The notes under the pieces: generated by a model | Database searches by the model: none | The model's input: the letters and a program-made list of their open reading frames with translations, nothing else | Told to the model about the DNA's origin: nothing | Made by a program: the position numbers and the translations under genes | Source: Streptomyces sp. NBC_00249 | GTDB lineage: Bacteria; Actinomycetota; Actinomycetes; Streptomycetales; Streptomycetaceae | Assembly: GCF_026342355.1 (NCBI RefSeq) | Contig: NZ_JAPEMV010000007.1 | Coordinates: forward strand, 124,001 to 188,000 | Reading direction: 5' to 3' | DNA length: 64,000 bases | In this document: positions 48,471-57,004 of the stretch, piece after piece | Position numbering within the stretch: the first letter of the stretch is position 1 | How the letters are laid out: each line of letters opens with the position of its first letter

Positions 48471-49379
48471 CTAGGCCTCCGCCTGAGCCCCGGCCTCCGC
48501 CTCGGCCTGCGCACGCGAGACGATCGCCAGCGGATACACCGGGGGAGTCCCCCCGAACTCCGGACACACCGCCTGGTGATCACACCACCCGCACAGCTTC
48601 GTCGGCCGCGGCCGCCAGTCACCCGTCTCCGTCGCCTCCCGGATCGCCTCCCACAACGCGTGCAGCTTGCGCTCCACCCGCTCCAGATCCGCCACCACCG
48701 GGTCGTACGTCAACACGTCCCCACTGCCCAGGTACACCAACTGCAACCGCCTCGGCACCACCTGCTTCAGCCGCCACACCACCAGCGCGTAGAACTTCAT
48801 CTGGAACAGCGCGTCCTCCGCGTACTCCGGCCGCGGCGCCTTCCCCGTCTTGTAGTCGACGATCCGCACCTCACCCGACGGCGCCACGTCCACCCGGTCG
48901 ATGATCCCGCGCAACCGCAGCCCCGACGCCAGCTCCGTCTCCACGAAGAACTCCCGCTCCACCGGCTCCAGCCGCGTCGGGTCCTCCAACGTGAACCACC
49001 GTTCCACCAGCGCCTCGGCCTCCGTCAGCCACCGCGCCAGCCCCGCCCCCTCGTCATCCCCCGGGAACAGCTCCGCCAGCTCCGGCTTCGACTCCAAAAG
49101 CCGCTCCCACTGCCCCGGAACCAACGCCTTCGCCCGCGGCGCCGTCCGCTCCGCCGCCGGATGATCGAACAGCCGCTCCAGCACCGCGTGCACCAGCGTC
49201 CCCCGCGTCGCCGCCGCACTCGGCTTCTCCGGCAGCTTGTCGATCACACGGAACCGGTACAGCAACGGACACCGCATGAAATCGCCCGCCCGCGAAGGGG
49301 ACAGCGAAGCGGGCCGGGCAGCACCCGAAGAAGCATCGGCACCAGCTGCGCCTGGCACAGCACCGGGGATCGTCGTCAT
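48471..49379 (-). CDS. RecB-family PD-(D/E)XK nuclease with Fe-S-type cysteines
   Basis: A 302-residue nuclease of the PDDEXK_1/Cas4-AddB class. The N-terminal LSPSRAGDFMRCPLLYRFRV carries Cys37; the catalytic core has RGTLVHAVLERLF and GIIDRVDVAP, then VRIVDYKTGKAPR. The C-terminus has CGWCDHQAVC (Cys263, 266, 272). The four cysteines match the 4Fe-4S staple of AddB/Cas4 nucleases. TAGGGT lies 7 nt before ATG 49379 without a ribosome-binding site, so translation may be leaderless. It is divergent from the M50 protease gene. Confidence 0.9.
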   Translation of the reverse strand: MTTIPGAVPGAAGADASSGAARPASLSPSRAGDFMRCPLLYRFRVIDKLPEKPSAAATRGTLVHAVLERLFDHPAAERTAPRAKALVPGQWERLLESKPELAELFPGDDEGAGLARWLTEAEALVERWFTLEDPTRLEPVEREFFVETELASGLRLRGIIDRVDVAPSGEVRIVDYKTGKAPRPEYAEDALFQMKFYALVVWRLKQVVPRRLQLVYLGSGDVLTYDPVVADLERVERKLHALWEAIREATETGDWRPRPTKLCGWCDHQAVCPEFGGTPPVYPLAIVSRAQAEAEAGAQAEA

Positions 49380-49535
49380 GCGTAAAACCCTACGACCCAC
49401 GACCGACAGCACGCGCATACCATCGACTCCGGGCACCCTCGCACTGCATGATCGAGGGATCACACCGAGCCACCACCCCCGCCGAAGCCCCACACGCACC
49501 ACACTGGAAACAGCAGCACCGAACGAAGGACAACC

Positions 49536-50735
49536 GTGGCAGACACCGACGAAACCGGCGAGCGCCCAGCCAAGCGCTCCGATCCGGGCGGCGGAATCCT
49601 CATGGGCCGCCCCTTCGGCGTGCCCGTCTACGTCTCGCCCAGCTGGTTCCTCGTCGCCGCCCTCATCACCTGGGTCTTCGGCGACCAGCTCGACCGCGTC
49701 CTGCCCGACCTCGGCCCCGCCCGCTACCTCGTCTCCCTCTTCTTCGCCGTCGCCTTCTACGCCTCCGTCCTCGTCCACGAACTCGCGCACACCATCGCCG
49801 CACTCCGCTTCAAACTCCCCGTGCGCCGCATCCAGCTCCAGTTCTTCGGCGGAGTCTCCGAGATCGAGAAGGAGTCCGAGACCCCCGGCCGCGAATTCGT
49901 CCTCGCCTTCGTCGGCCCCCTCCTCTCCCTCGCCCTCGCCGGACTCTTCTACCTCGGAATGAAGGCCGTCGACCCCGCCACCGTCCCCGGCGTCCTCCTC
50001 GCCGGCCTGATGATCTCCAACCTCCTCGTCGCCGCCTTCAACCTCCTCCCCGGCCTCCCCCTCGACGGCGGCCGCATGCTCCGCGCCGTCATCTGGGGCA
50101 TCACCGGACGCCCCATGGCCGGCACCGTCGCCGCCGCCTGGGTCGGCCGCGCCCTCGCCGTCGCCATCCTCCTCGGCCTCCCCCTCCTCACCCACACCGG
50201 ACTCCTCGGCAACCCCACCCAGGAGATCGGCGGCATGGACACCGTCATGGACGCCCTCCTCGCCGCCATCCTCGCCGCCATCATCTGGACCGGAGCCGGC
50301 AACAGCCTGCGCATGGCCCGCCTGCGCGAACACCTCCCCGAACTCCAGGCCCGCACCCTCACCCGCCGCGCCATCCCAGTCGAGAACGCCACCCCCCTCT
50401 CCGAGGCCCTGCGCCGCGCCAACGAAGCCGGAGCCCGCGCCCTCGTCGTCGTCGACGGCCACGGCGACCCCACCGCCGTCGTCCGCGAGAGCGCCATCGC
50501 CTCCGTCCCCGAACACCGCCGCCCCTGGGTCGCCGTCAGCACCCTCGCCCAGGACCTCACCGACGGCATGAAGGTTTCCGCGGACCTCACCGGCGAAGAA
50601 CTCCTCGACCACCTCCGCACCAACCCCGCCACCGAATACCTCGTCCTCGAAGCAGACGGCACCATCTACGGCGTCCTCTCCACCCTCGACGTCGAAAAGG
50701 CCTTCGTGAAGGCCATGGCGCGGCCCCAGTCCTGA
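49536..50735 (+). CDS. Site-2 protease family (M50) membrane metalloprotease with CBS-like tail
   Basis: A 399-residue intramembrane zinc protease. The active-site HELAH is at residues 81-85 in a membrane helix; the second metal motif is NLLPGLPLDGGRM, where Asp is a zinc ligand. Six hydrophobic segments are followed by a cytoplasmic CBS-domain-like region from about residue 275 (LTRRAIPVENATPLSEALRR, YLVLEADGTIYGVLSTLDVE). GTG 49536 has GAAGGAC upstream. It lies 18 bp before trmI. Confidence 0.93.
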   Translation: MADTDETGERPAKRSDPGGGILMGRPFGVPVYVSPSWFLVAALITWVFGDQLDRVLPDLGPARYLVSLFFAVAFYASVLVHELAHTIAALRFKLPVRRIQLQFFGGVSEIEKESETPGREFVLAFVGPLLSLALAGLFYLGMKAVDPATVPGVLLAGLMISNLLVAAFNLLPGLPLDGGRMLRAVIWGITGRPMAGTVAAAWVGRALAVAILLGLPLLTHTGLLGNPTQEIGGMDTVMDALLAAILAAIIWTGAGNSLRMARLREHLPELQARTLTRRAIPVENATPLSEALRRANEAGARALVVVDGHGDPTAVVRESAIASVPEHRRPWVAVSTLAQDLTDGMKVSADLTGEELLDHLRTNPATEYLVLEADGTIYGVLSTLDVEKAFVKAMARPQS

Positions 50736-50741
50736 AGCCAA

Positions 50742-50747
50742 TACACT
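50742..50747 (+). promoter_or_regulatory. -10-like TACACT before trmI
   Basis: TACACT ends 6 nt before ATG 50754 with no ribosome-binding site. An internal leaderless promoter for trmI is likely even though the M50 gene lies just upstream. Confidence 0.55.
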
Positions 50748-50753
50748 GGTCAC

Positions 50754-51650
50754 ATGTCCGAACCGACCGGTGCCGCCCGCCGACGCGGGCCCTTCGAGGT
50801 CGGGGACCAGGTTCAGCTCACCGACCCCAAGGGCCGCCACTACACGTTCACGCTCGAAGCCGGGAAGAATTTCCACACCCACAAGGGTTCCTTCCCGCAC
50901 GACGAGCTGATCGGTGCTCCCGAGGGCAGTGTTGTCCGTACCACGGGGAACGTCGCGTACCTCGCGCTGCGCCCCCTGCTCCCCGACTATGTCCTGTCCA
51001 TGCCCCGCGGTGCCGCCGTGGTCTACCCCAAGGACGCCGGCCAGATCCTGGCCTTCGCCGACATCTTCCCCGGCGCCCGCGTCGTGGAAGCCGGAGTCGG
51101 CTCCGGCTCCCTGAGCAGCTTCCTGCTGCGCGCCATCGGCGACCAGGGCATGCTCCACAGCTACGAGCGCCGCGCGGACTTCGCCGAGATCGCCACCGCC
51201 AACGTCGAGCGCTACTTCGGCGGCCCGCACCCCGCGTGGCAGCTGACCGTCGGCGACCTCCAGGACAACCTGTCCGACACCGACGTCGACCGCGTGATCC
51301 TCGACATGCTCGCCCCCTGGGAATGCCTCGAGGCCGTCTCCAAGGCCCTCGTCCCCGGCGGCATCCTCTGCTGCTACGTGGCCACCACCACCCAGCTCTC
51401 GCGCACTGTCGAATCCATCCGCGAGTTCGGCTGCTACGCCGAACCGCAGCCCTGGGAATCGATGATCCGCAACTGGCACGTCGAAGGCCTCGCCGTCCGC
51501 CCGGACCACCGGATGATCGGCCACACCGGCTTCCTCGTCACCGCCCGCCGCCTCGCCGACGGCGTCGAGCCCCCGATGCGCCGCCGCCGCCCCTCCAAGG
51601 GCGCCTACGGCGACGACTACGACGGCCCCGGCAGCGACCGCTCCGCCTGA
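50754..51650 (+). CDS. trmI: tRNA (adenine-58-N1)-methyltransferase TrmI
   Basis: A 298-residue SAM-dependent methyltransferase. The N-terminal domain contains GKNFHTHKGSFPHDELIGAP and YLALRPLLPDYVLSMPRGAA; the Rossmann core has motif I RVVEAGVGSGSLSSFLLRAI, motif VILDMLAPWECLEAV and C-terminal MIGHTGFLVTARRL. It methylates A58 in the T-loop of tRNAs. The acidic and basic tail after residue 275 is variable. A strong terminator follows. Confidence 0.95.
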   Translation: MSEPTGAARRRGPFEVGDQVQLTDPKGRHYTFTLEAGKNFHTHKGSFPHDELIGAPEGSVVRTTGNVAYLALRPLLPDYVLSMPRGAAVVYPKDAGQILAFADIFPGARVVEAGVGSGSLSSFLLRAIGDQGMLHSYERRADFAEIATANVERYFGGPHPAWQLTVGDLQDNLSDTDVDRVILDMLAPWECLEAVSKALVPGGILCCYVATTTQLSRTVESIREFGCYAEPQPWESMIRNWHVEGLAVRPDHRMIGHTGFLVTARRLADGVEPPMRRRRPSKGAYGDDYDGPGSDRSA

Positions 51651-51673
51651 CCCCAGGCCCGCCGCCCAACACG

Positions 51674-51730
51674 AAGGCGCTGCGCCGCAGTTCCCCGGAC
51701 ACCCCGGGAACTGCGCCGCAGCGCCTTTTC
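51674..51730 (+). terminator. Terminator after trmI
   Basis: Arms of 22 bases (51674-51695 and 51706-51727) beginning AAGGCGCTGCG pair with one C-C mismatch around a 10-base loop. The hairpin is followed by T-rich TTTTCG, a canonical intrinsic terminator. Confidence 0.92.
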
Positions 51731-51843
51731 GTTACCCCCAGAACGACCCCGCACCACCCGGCACGGACCCGGCCGTTCCACCTCCGTGTGAGGTATGGCA
51801 CGATGCTGGCTCCCCGTCACCCTTCGCACAGGAGACACCCCGC

Positions 51844-52440
51844 GTGCCGCACCGCCCCACCGCACCGGCCCCCGCACCGAAGACCCTGGCGCACCACGGC
51901 GCCAAACCCGTCCACTGGGTCGCCACCGCCTCCGCCATGGCCGCCGTCATAGCCGGAGCGGGACTCCTCCAACCCGACCGCGCCACCGGCGCCACCCCCG
52001 CACCCGGCACCGCACACCGCCCCCAGGCAACCGCCCCCGACGCGCACGCAGCCACGTACCCCCTGGACTGCAAGGGCGCCCCGCAGACCGTCACCGACAC
52101 CGCCCAGGGCGACCTCGACGGCGACGGCCGCCCCGAGACCGTCGCAGCCGTCCGCTGCGCCGCCGGCTCCGGGACCCCGCCCCACACCATCTACGTCCTC
52201 ACCCAGGACAGCACCCCCGGCGCACCGCCCCGCGTCGTCGCCACCCTCCTCGACGCCGCCCTCCGCCGCACCGCCACCACCCTCACCGTGAGCGACGGAA
52301 CCGTCACCGCCGAGCTCCTCGGCTACTCCTCACCCTCGGTCCCGCGCTACAGCCCCGACGTGAAACAGCTCGCCAAGTGGCGCTGGACCGCCGGGAAATT
52401 CCGCCAGGAGCTGACGGACTCGACCGCCGGACGTGTTTGA
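51844..52440 (+). CDS. Secreted or membrane-anchored protein of unknown function with DxDGDG motif
   Basis: A 198-residue protein. One N-terminal hydrophobic segment (about residues 25-42, HWVATASAMAAVIAGAGLL) is either a signal peptide or an anchor. The mature part contains GDLDGDGRPETVAAVRC, an EF-hand/FG-GAP-type calcium-binding loop, and two Cys (KGAPQ-flanking Cys and VRC) that could form a disulfide. GTG 51844 is chosen with GAGACACC upstream. It is convergent with the ferredoxin gene, 4 bp apart. Family not recognised. Confidence 0.72.
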   Translation: MPHRPTAPAPAPKTLAHHGAKPVHWVATASAMAAVIAGAGLLQPDRATGATPAPGTAHRPQATAPDAHAATYPLDCKGAPQTVTDTAQGDLDGDGRPETVAAVRCAAGSGTPPHTIYVLTQDSTPGAPPRVVATLLDAALRRTATTLTVSDGTVTAELLGYSSPSVPRYSPDVKQLAKWRWTAGKFRQELTDSTAGRV

Positions 52441-52444
52441 ACCG

Positions 52445-52777
52445 TCACCCGGCGTCCGGGCCGTACACCTCGACCCTGTCCGAAACACGCCTTACATGGA
52501 TGCAGTCACCCGGACATTCCTTCGCCGAATCGACCACGTCCTGGAGCAGCACCAGCGGAACCGGAGCCGTCGCCCCCGGGTCCTGCAGCAGCTCGTCCTG
52601 CGCGCTCTTCACATACGCCAGACCGTCGATGTCCAGCTCGAACACCTCCGGGGCGTACTGCACACAGATGCCGTCCCCCGTGCAGAGGTCCTGGTCGATC
52701 CAGACCTCCAGCGGCTGTCCGGACTCGCCGGCACCGCCCGTCGGGGCCTCCTGCTGCACGGTCATATCTCCTGCCAT
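52445..52777 (-). CDS. Ferredoxin, single-cluster type
   Basis: A 110-residue protein whose C-terminal 75 residues are a small ferredoxin: VWIDQDLCTGDGICVQYAPE, VFELDIDGLAYVKS, and SAKECPGDCIHVRRV. Cysteines at about 32, 38 and in CPGDC give one cluster, probably [3Fe-4S] or [4Fe-4S], as in P450-partner ferredoxins, though those usually lack the last Cys. A 35-residue insert (QDELLQDPGATAPVPLVLLQ) separates the halves. The alternative start is Met5. It lies divergent from arc; no P450 is adjacent. Confidence 0.88.
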   Translation of the reverse strand: MAGDMTVQQEAPTGGAGESGQPLEVWIDQDLCTGDGICVQYAPEVFELDIDGLAYVKSAQDELLQDPGATAPVPLVLLQDVVDSAKECPGDCIHVRRVSDRVEVYGPDAG

Positions 52778-52964
52778 TTCCTGCGCTCAGTGATCAGTCC
52801 CGGACACCGGCTCGAGGCAAGTCGCGCGAGCCCTGACGGGTGTTGAACAGTTCGACCTTACAACCGGCTGCTTTCCGATGTTGAACGGTGGGTATTTCCT
52901 TGGCGTGAGGGAGTACGCAAGGGTGAAGATCGGACACACCCCTACCGTCTTTGTGATCTAGGGG

Positions 52965-52992
52965 TTTCAATCACCACCAGCCCAGGTAGGGT
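52965..52992 (+). promoter_or_regulatory. Candidate arc promoter
   Basis: TTTCAA (52965-52970) and TAGGGT (52987-52992) are 16 bp apart and would give a 32-nt leader before GTG 53031. The -35 is weak. Upstream, TTGAAC-A-GTTCGA at about 52841-52853 and a second TGTTGAAC about 35 bp on are possible regulator sites. Confidence 0.4.
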
Positions 52993-53030
52993 CAGGAAGC
53001 GTCCAGCTCCCCTTGGAGGAGGTGAGGACC

Positions 53031-54797
53031 GTGGCAGCCCACGACGACGACATCAACCGCGGCATCCGGCCCGGGCGAGGGTCTGAGGACCCCGCTGGCC
53101 AGGTTGCCTATCTCGAGCAGGAAATCGCCGTCCTGCGACGCAAGCTCGCCGACTCTCCGCGACACACGAGGATTCTCGAAGAGCGGATCGTAGAGCTCCA
53201 GACAAATCTGGCAGGCGTCTCCGCACAGAACGAACGACTGGCGAACACCCTCCGTGAAGCCCGCGACCAGATCGTGGCCCTCAAGGAGGAAGTCGACCGG
53301 CTCGCACAGCCGCCGGCCGGCTTCGGTGTCTTCCTTCAGGCGAACGAGGACGGCACCGTCGACATCTTCACCGGAGGCCGAAAGCTCCGCGTGAACGTGA
53401 GCCCCAGCGTCGACCCGGAAGACCTCCGGCGCGGCCAGGAGGTCATGCTCAACGAAGCGCTCAACGTGGTCGAAGCCATGGAGTACGAGCGGGCCGGGGA
53501 CATCGTCACCCTCAAGGAGATCCTCGAGGACGGCGAGCGCGCCCTGGTGGTCGGGCACACCGACGAGGAAAGGGTGGTGAGGCTCGCCGAGCCGCTCCTG
53601 GACATCACCATCCGCCCCGGCGACGCCCTCCTGCTCGAACCCCGCTCCGGCTACGTCTACGAAGTGGTCCCCAAGAGCGAGGTCGAGGACCTGGTCCTCG
53701 AAGAGGTCCCGGACATCGACTACGACAAGATCGGCGGCCTGGGCGACCAGATCGAGCTGATCCGCGACGCCGTCGAGCTCCCCTACCTCTACCCCGACCT
53801 GTTCAAGGAACACGAACTGCGGCCGCCCAAGGGCATCCTGCTCTACGGCCCTCCCGGATGCGGCAAGACACTCATCGCCAAGGCCGTGGCCAACTCCCTT
53901 GCCAAGAAGGTCGCCGAGGTGACCGGACAGGCAGCCGGGAAGTCGTACTTCCTGAACATCAAGGGCCCCGAACTCCTCAACAAGTACGTCGGCGAGACCG
54001 AGCGGCACATCCGCCTCGTCTTCCAGCGTGCCCGCGAAAAGGCCAGCGAGGGCACCCCCGTCATCGTCTTCTTCGACGAGATGGAATCCCTCTTCCGCAC
54101 CCGCGGATCCGGCGTCAGCTCGGACGTGGAGAACACCATCGTCCCCCAGCTGCTCGCCGAGATCGACGGCGTGGAAGGCCTGGAGAACGTCATCGTCATC
54201 GGCGCCTCCAACCGCGAGGACATGATCGACCCGGCCATCCTGCGCCCCGGCCGCCTCGACGTGAAGATCAAGATCGAGCGCCCCGGCGCCGAGGCCGCCA
54301 AGGACATCTTCGCCAAGTACCTCAAGGCCTCCCTGCCCCTGCACACGGACGACCTGTCCGAACACCAGGGCTCCTCGGCCGACACCGTCCACAGCATGAT
54401 CCAGACAGTCGTCGAGCAGATGTACGCCGAAACCGAGGAAAACCGCTTCCTCGAGGTCACGTACGCCAACGGCGACAAGGAAGTCCTCTACTTCAAGGAC
54501 TTCAACTCCGGAGCCATGATCCAGAACATCGTGGACCGTGCGAAGAAGATGGCCATCAAGGCCTTCCTCGAGCACAACCAGAAGGGCCTGCGCGTCTCCC
54601 ACCTCCTCCAGGCATGCGTGGACGAGTTCAAGGAGAACGAGGACCTGCCCAACACCACCAACCCGGACGACTGGGCCCGAATCTCCGGCAAGAAGGGCGA
54701 GCGGATCGTATTCATCCGCACCCTCGTCACCGGAAAGCAAGGCGCGGACACCGGACGCTCCATCGACACGGTGGCGAATACCGGTCAGTACCTCTGA
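53031..54797 (+). CDS. arc: Proteasome-associated ATPase Arc/Mpa
   Basis: A 588-residue AAA+ unfoldase forming the hexameric ring that feeds pupylated proteins into the proteasome. The N-terminal coiled coil (about 22-95, VAYLEQEIAVLRRKLADSPR and onwards) binds Pup; two OB domains follow. Walker A is GPPGCGKT at about 273-280, Walker B VIVFFDEMES at about 345, and the arginine-finger region is NREDMIDPAILRPGRLD. The C-terminal GQYL is the tail that docks on the alpha ring. GTG 53031 is chosen with GGAGGAGGTGA 7 nt upstream. Confidence 0.97.
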   Translation: MAAHDDDINRGIRPGRGSEDPAGQVAYLEQEIAVLRRKLADSPRHTRILEERIVELQTNLAGVSAQNERLANTLREARDQIVALKEEVDRLAQPPAGFGVFLQANEDGTVDIFTGGRKLRVNVSPSVDPEDLRRGQEVMLNEALNVVEAMEYERAGDIVTLKEILEDGERALVVGHTDEERVVRLAEPLLDITIRPGDALLLEPRSGYVYEVVPKSEVEDLVLEEVPDIDYDKIGGLGDQIELIRDAVELPYLYPDLFKEHELRPPKGILLYGPPGCGKTLIAKAVANSLAKKVAEVTGQAAGKSYFLNIKGPELLNKYVGETERHIRLVFQRAREKASEGTPVIVFFDEMESLFRTRGSGVSSDVENTIVPQLLAEIDGVEGLENVIVIGASNREDMIDPAILRPGRLDVKIKIERPGAEAAKDIFAKYLKASLPLHTDDLSEHQGSSADTVHSMIQTVVEQMYAETEENRFLEVTYANGDKEVLYFKDFNSGAMIQNIVDRAKKMAIKAFLEHNQKGLRVSHLLQACVDEFKENEDLPNTTNPDDWARISGKKGERIVFIRTLVTGKQGADTGRSIDTVANTGQYL

Positions 54798-54805
54798 CGA
54801 AGCGG

Positions 54806-54850
54806 GGCGGCTGCGGATGCCCTCACCGGGCACCGCAGCCGCCTGCTTTA
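54806..54850 (+). terminator. Terminator after arc
   Basis: GGCGGCTGCGG and CCGCAGCCGCC form a perfect 11-bp stem around a loop that itself contains GCCC/GGGC, followed by TGCTTTA, 8 bp past the arc stop. Confidence 0.85.
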
Positions 54851-55020
54851 CCGCCCCGAATACCGGCCGCGCTTTTCAGCCGGTGACAGGGCAAAGTCAA
54901 TGACTGAAATGATCTCCCCACCAGCGCGGAGTGGTTCTAGGCTCATCCGTACCGCCGGTCGCGCAGCGCGGGGACGGGCACCGCACACGACGCACCGGAG
55001 CACCAGCGGTACTTGAGCGC

Positions 55021-55038
55021 CGCTCCCGAACGGGAGCG
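55021..55038 (+). promoter_or_regulatory. Hairpin in the dop leader
   Basis: CGCTCCCG and CGGGAGCG flank two bases, 22 bp before the dop start and about 80 bp after a -10-like TAGGCT at 54937. It would place a stable 8-bp hairpin next to the AAGGAGG ribosome-binding site. Confidence 0.4.
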
Positions 55039-55059
55039 CCGCCGGGCAAGGAGGGCCGC

Positions 55060-56571
55060 ATGACCGTACGGCGAGTAATGGGGATCGAGACGGAATACGG
55101 GATCTCCGTCCCGGGACACCCGAACGCCAATGCCATGCTCACCTCGTCCCAGATCGTCAACGCCTACGCGGCGGCGATGCACCGGGCGCGACGCGCCCGC
55201 TGGGACTTCGAGGAGGAGAATCCGCTGCGGGACGCCCGCGGCTTCGACCTCGCCCGCGAGGCCGCCGACAACAGCCAGCTCACCGACGAGGACATCGGCC
55301 TCGCCAACGTCATCCTCACCAACGGCGCCCGCCTCTACGTCGACCACGCCCACCCCGAGTACAGCTCGCCGGAGATCACCAATCCCCTCGACGCCGTCCT
55401 CTGGGACAAGGCCGGCGAGCGGATCATGGCCGAGGCCGCCGAACGCGCCGCCCAGCTCCCCGGCGCCCAGCCGATCCACCTCTACAAGAACAACACCGAC
55501 AACAAGGGCGCCTCCTACGGCACGCACGAGAACTACCTGATGAAGCGGGAGACCCCCTTCTCGGACATCGTGCGCCACCTCACCCCCTTCTTCGTCTCCC
55601 GGCAGGTCGTCACCGGCGCCGGCCGCGTCGGCATCGGCCAGGACGGCCGCGACCACGGCTTCCAGATCAGCCAGCGCGCCGACTACTTCGAGGTCGAGGT
55701 CGGCCTGGAGACCACCCTCAAGCGCCCCATCATCAACACCCGCGACGAACCCCACTCCGACGCAGAGAAGTACCGCCGCCTCCACGTGATCATCGGCGAC
55801 GCGAACCTCTCCGAGATCTCCACCTACCTCAAGCTCGGCACCACCGCGCTCGTCCTCTCCATGATCGAAGACGGCTTCATCACCGTCGACCTGGCCGTGG
55901 ACCAGCCGGTACGCACCCTGCACCAGGTCTCCCACGACCCGGACCTGCGCCAGCTCATCACGCTGCGCAGCGGGCGCACCCTGACCGCCGTACAACTCCA
56001 GATGGAGTACTTCGAGCTGGCCAGGAAGTACGTGGACGAGCGGTTCGGCTCCGAAGCCGACGAGCAGACCAAGGACGTCCTCGCCCGGTGGGAGGACGTG
56101 CTCGGCCGGCTGGAGACCGATCCGATGAGCCTGTCGGGAGAGCTCGACTGGATCGCGAAGCGGGAGATCCTGGAGGGCTACCGCAGGCGCGACGGGCTGG
56201 AGTGGGACGCGGCCCGGCTGCACCTGGTGGACCTCCAGTACTCGGACGTACGCCCCGAGAAGGGCCTGTACAACCGCCTGGTCGCCCGCGGGAAGATGAA
56301 GCGGCTCCTGGAGGAGCCCGCCGTCGAGCGGGCCGAGAGCAAGCCCCCGGAGGACACCCGGGCGTACTTCCGCGGCCGCTGCCTGGAGCAGTACGCGGAC
56401 GACGTGGCGGCGGCCTCCTGGGACTCGGTGATCTTCGACCTCCCGGGCCGCGACTCGCTCCAGCGGGTCCCGACCCTGGAACCCCTGCGGGGGACGCGGA
56501 ACCACGTCAAGGAGCTCCTGGACCGCTGCCGCACGGCGGAGGACCTGGTGCGGGTGCTCTCGGGACAGTGA
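55060..56571 (+). CDS. dop: Pup deamidase/depupylase Dop
   Basis: A 503-residue carboxylate-amine-ligase-fold enzyme. It starts with TVRRVMGIETEYGISVPGHP (ATP/Mg Glu10) and has Asp95 in GARLYVDHAHPEYSSPE, the nucleophile-region residue of Dop. The YKNNTDNKGASYGTHENYLM segment and PIINTRDEPHSDAEKYRRLH are conserved with PafA. The AAQLPGAQPIH segment matches the Dop-specific loop region. Since Pup here already ends in Glu, its main job should be depupylation. AAGGAGG precedes ATG 55060. Confidence 0.96.
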   Translation: MTVRRVMGIETEYGISVPGHPNANAMLTSSQIVNAYAAAMHRARRARWDFEEENPLRDARGFDLAREAADNSQLTDEDIGLANVILTNGARLYVDHAHPEYSSPEITNPLDAVLWDKAGERIMAEAAERAAQLPGAQPIHLYKNNTDNKGASYGTHENYLMKRETPFSDIVRHLTPFFVSRQVVTGAGRVGIGQDGRDHGFQISQRADYFEVEVGLETTLKRPIINTRDEPHSDAEKYRRLHVIIGDANLSEISTYLKLGTTALVLSMIEDGFITVDLAVDQPVRTLHQVSHDPDLRQLITLRSGRTLTAVQLQMEYFELARKYVDERFGSEADEQTKDVLARWEDVLGRLETDPMSLSGELDWIAKREILEGYRRRDGLEWDAARLHLVDLQYSDVRPEKGLYNRLVARGKMKRLLEEPAVERAESKPPEDTRAYFRGRCLEQYADDVAAASWDSVIFDLPGRDSLQRVPTLEPLRGTRNHVKELLDRCRTAEDLVRVLSGQ

Positions 56572-56650
56572 GGGTGCGTTCGGGGCCTGAAAGGGCCCCG
56601 GTCCGGGAATCATGGAGACAGCCGGACGTTATGAAAGTGCGGGGACGAAT

Positions 56651-56688
56651 GTCGGACCCTCCTAGTAGGGTCCGACGTAGGGTCTGAT
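56651..56688 (+). promoter_or_regulatory. Operator-like repeats and -10 element before pup
   Basis: GTCGGACCCT (56651-56660) and AGGGTCCGAC (56667-56676) are perfect 10-bp inverted arms. A third half-site, AGGGTCTGAT, follows at 56679-56688 and contains a -10-like TAGGGT (56678-56683). The arrangement suggests a regulated promoter for pup-prcBA separate from dop. Confidence 0.5.
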
Positions 56689-56754
56689 CTTGGGAGATCC
56701 CGAATCGCGGGGTCTCTCCACGTGAGCGTGCGAACCGAGCGGGGTGAGGTAGAC

Positions 56755-56967
56755 ATGGCGACCAAGGACACCGGCGGCGGACAGCAGAAGGCGACGCGCT
56801 CGACCGAGGAGGTCGAGGAGGCGGCGGTCGAGGAATCGACCGACCTCAAGGAGCGCCAGGAAAAGCTCTCCGACGACGTCGACTCCGTACTTGACGAGAT
56901 TGACGATGTACTCGAGGAAAATGCCGAGGATTTCGTTCGGAGTTTCGTACAAAAAGGCGGCGAATAG
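56755..56967 (+). CDS. pup: Prokaryotic ubiquitin-like protein Pup, ending in Gly-Gly-Glu
   Basis: A 70-residue disordered, acidic modifier. The N-terminal TKDTGGGQQKATRSTEEVEE is the flexible part that threads into Arc. The helical DDVDSVLDEIDDVLEENAED binds the Arc coiled coil, and the C-terminus is VRSFVQKGGE. The final codon is GAA, so the Glu that PafA ligates to target lysines is encoded directly; in Mycobacterium Pup it is GGQ and needs deamidation. ATG 56755 is preferred over the in-frame upstream GTG because GGTGAGG lies just before it. Confidence 0.96.
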   Translation: MATKDTGGGQQKATRSTEEVEEAAVEESTDLKERQEKLSDDVDSVLDEIDDVLEENAEDFVRSFVQKGGE

Positions 56968-57004
56968 CCTTCGAATCTAAGGTGAACTCGCCAGGATTGG
57001 CTCC

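Noticed and set aside
44318..52917. GTGAGGGAGTAC present both before the first solute-binding protein and before arc
   Set aside because: A 12-base identity is expected by chance many times in 64 kb of GC-rich sequence, and contexts differ.
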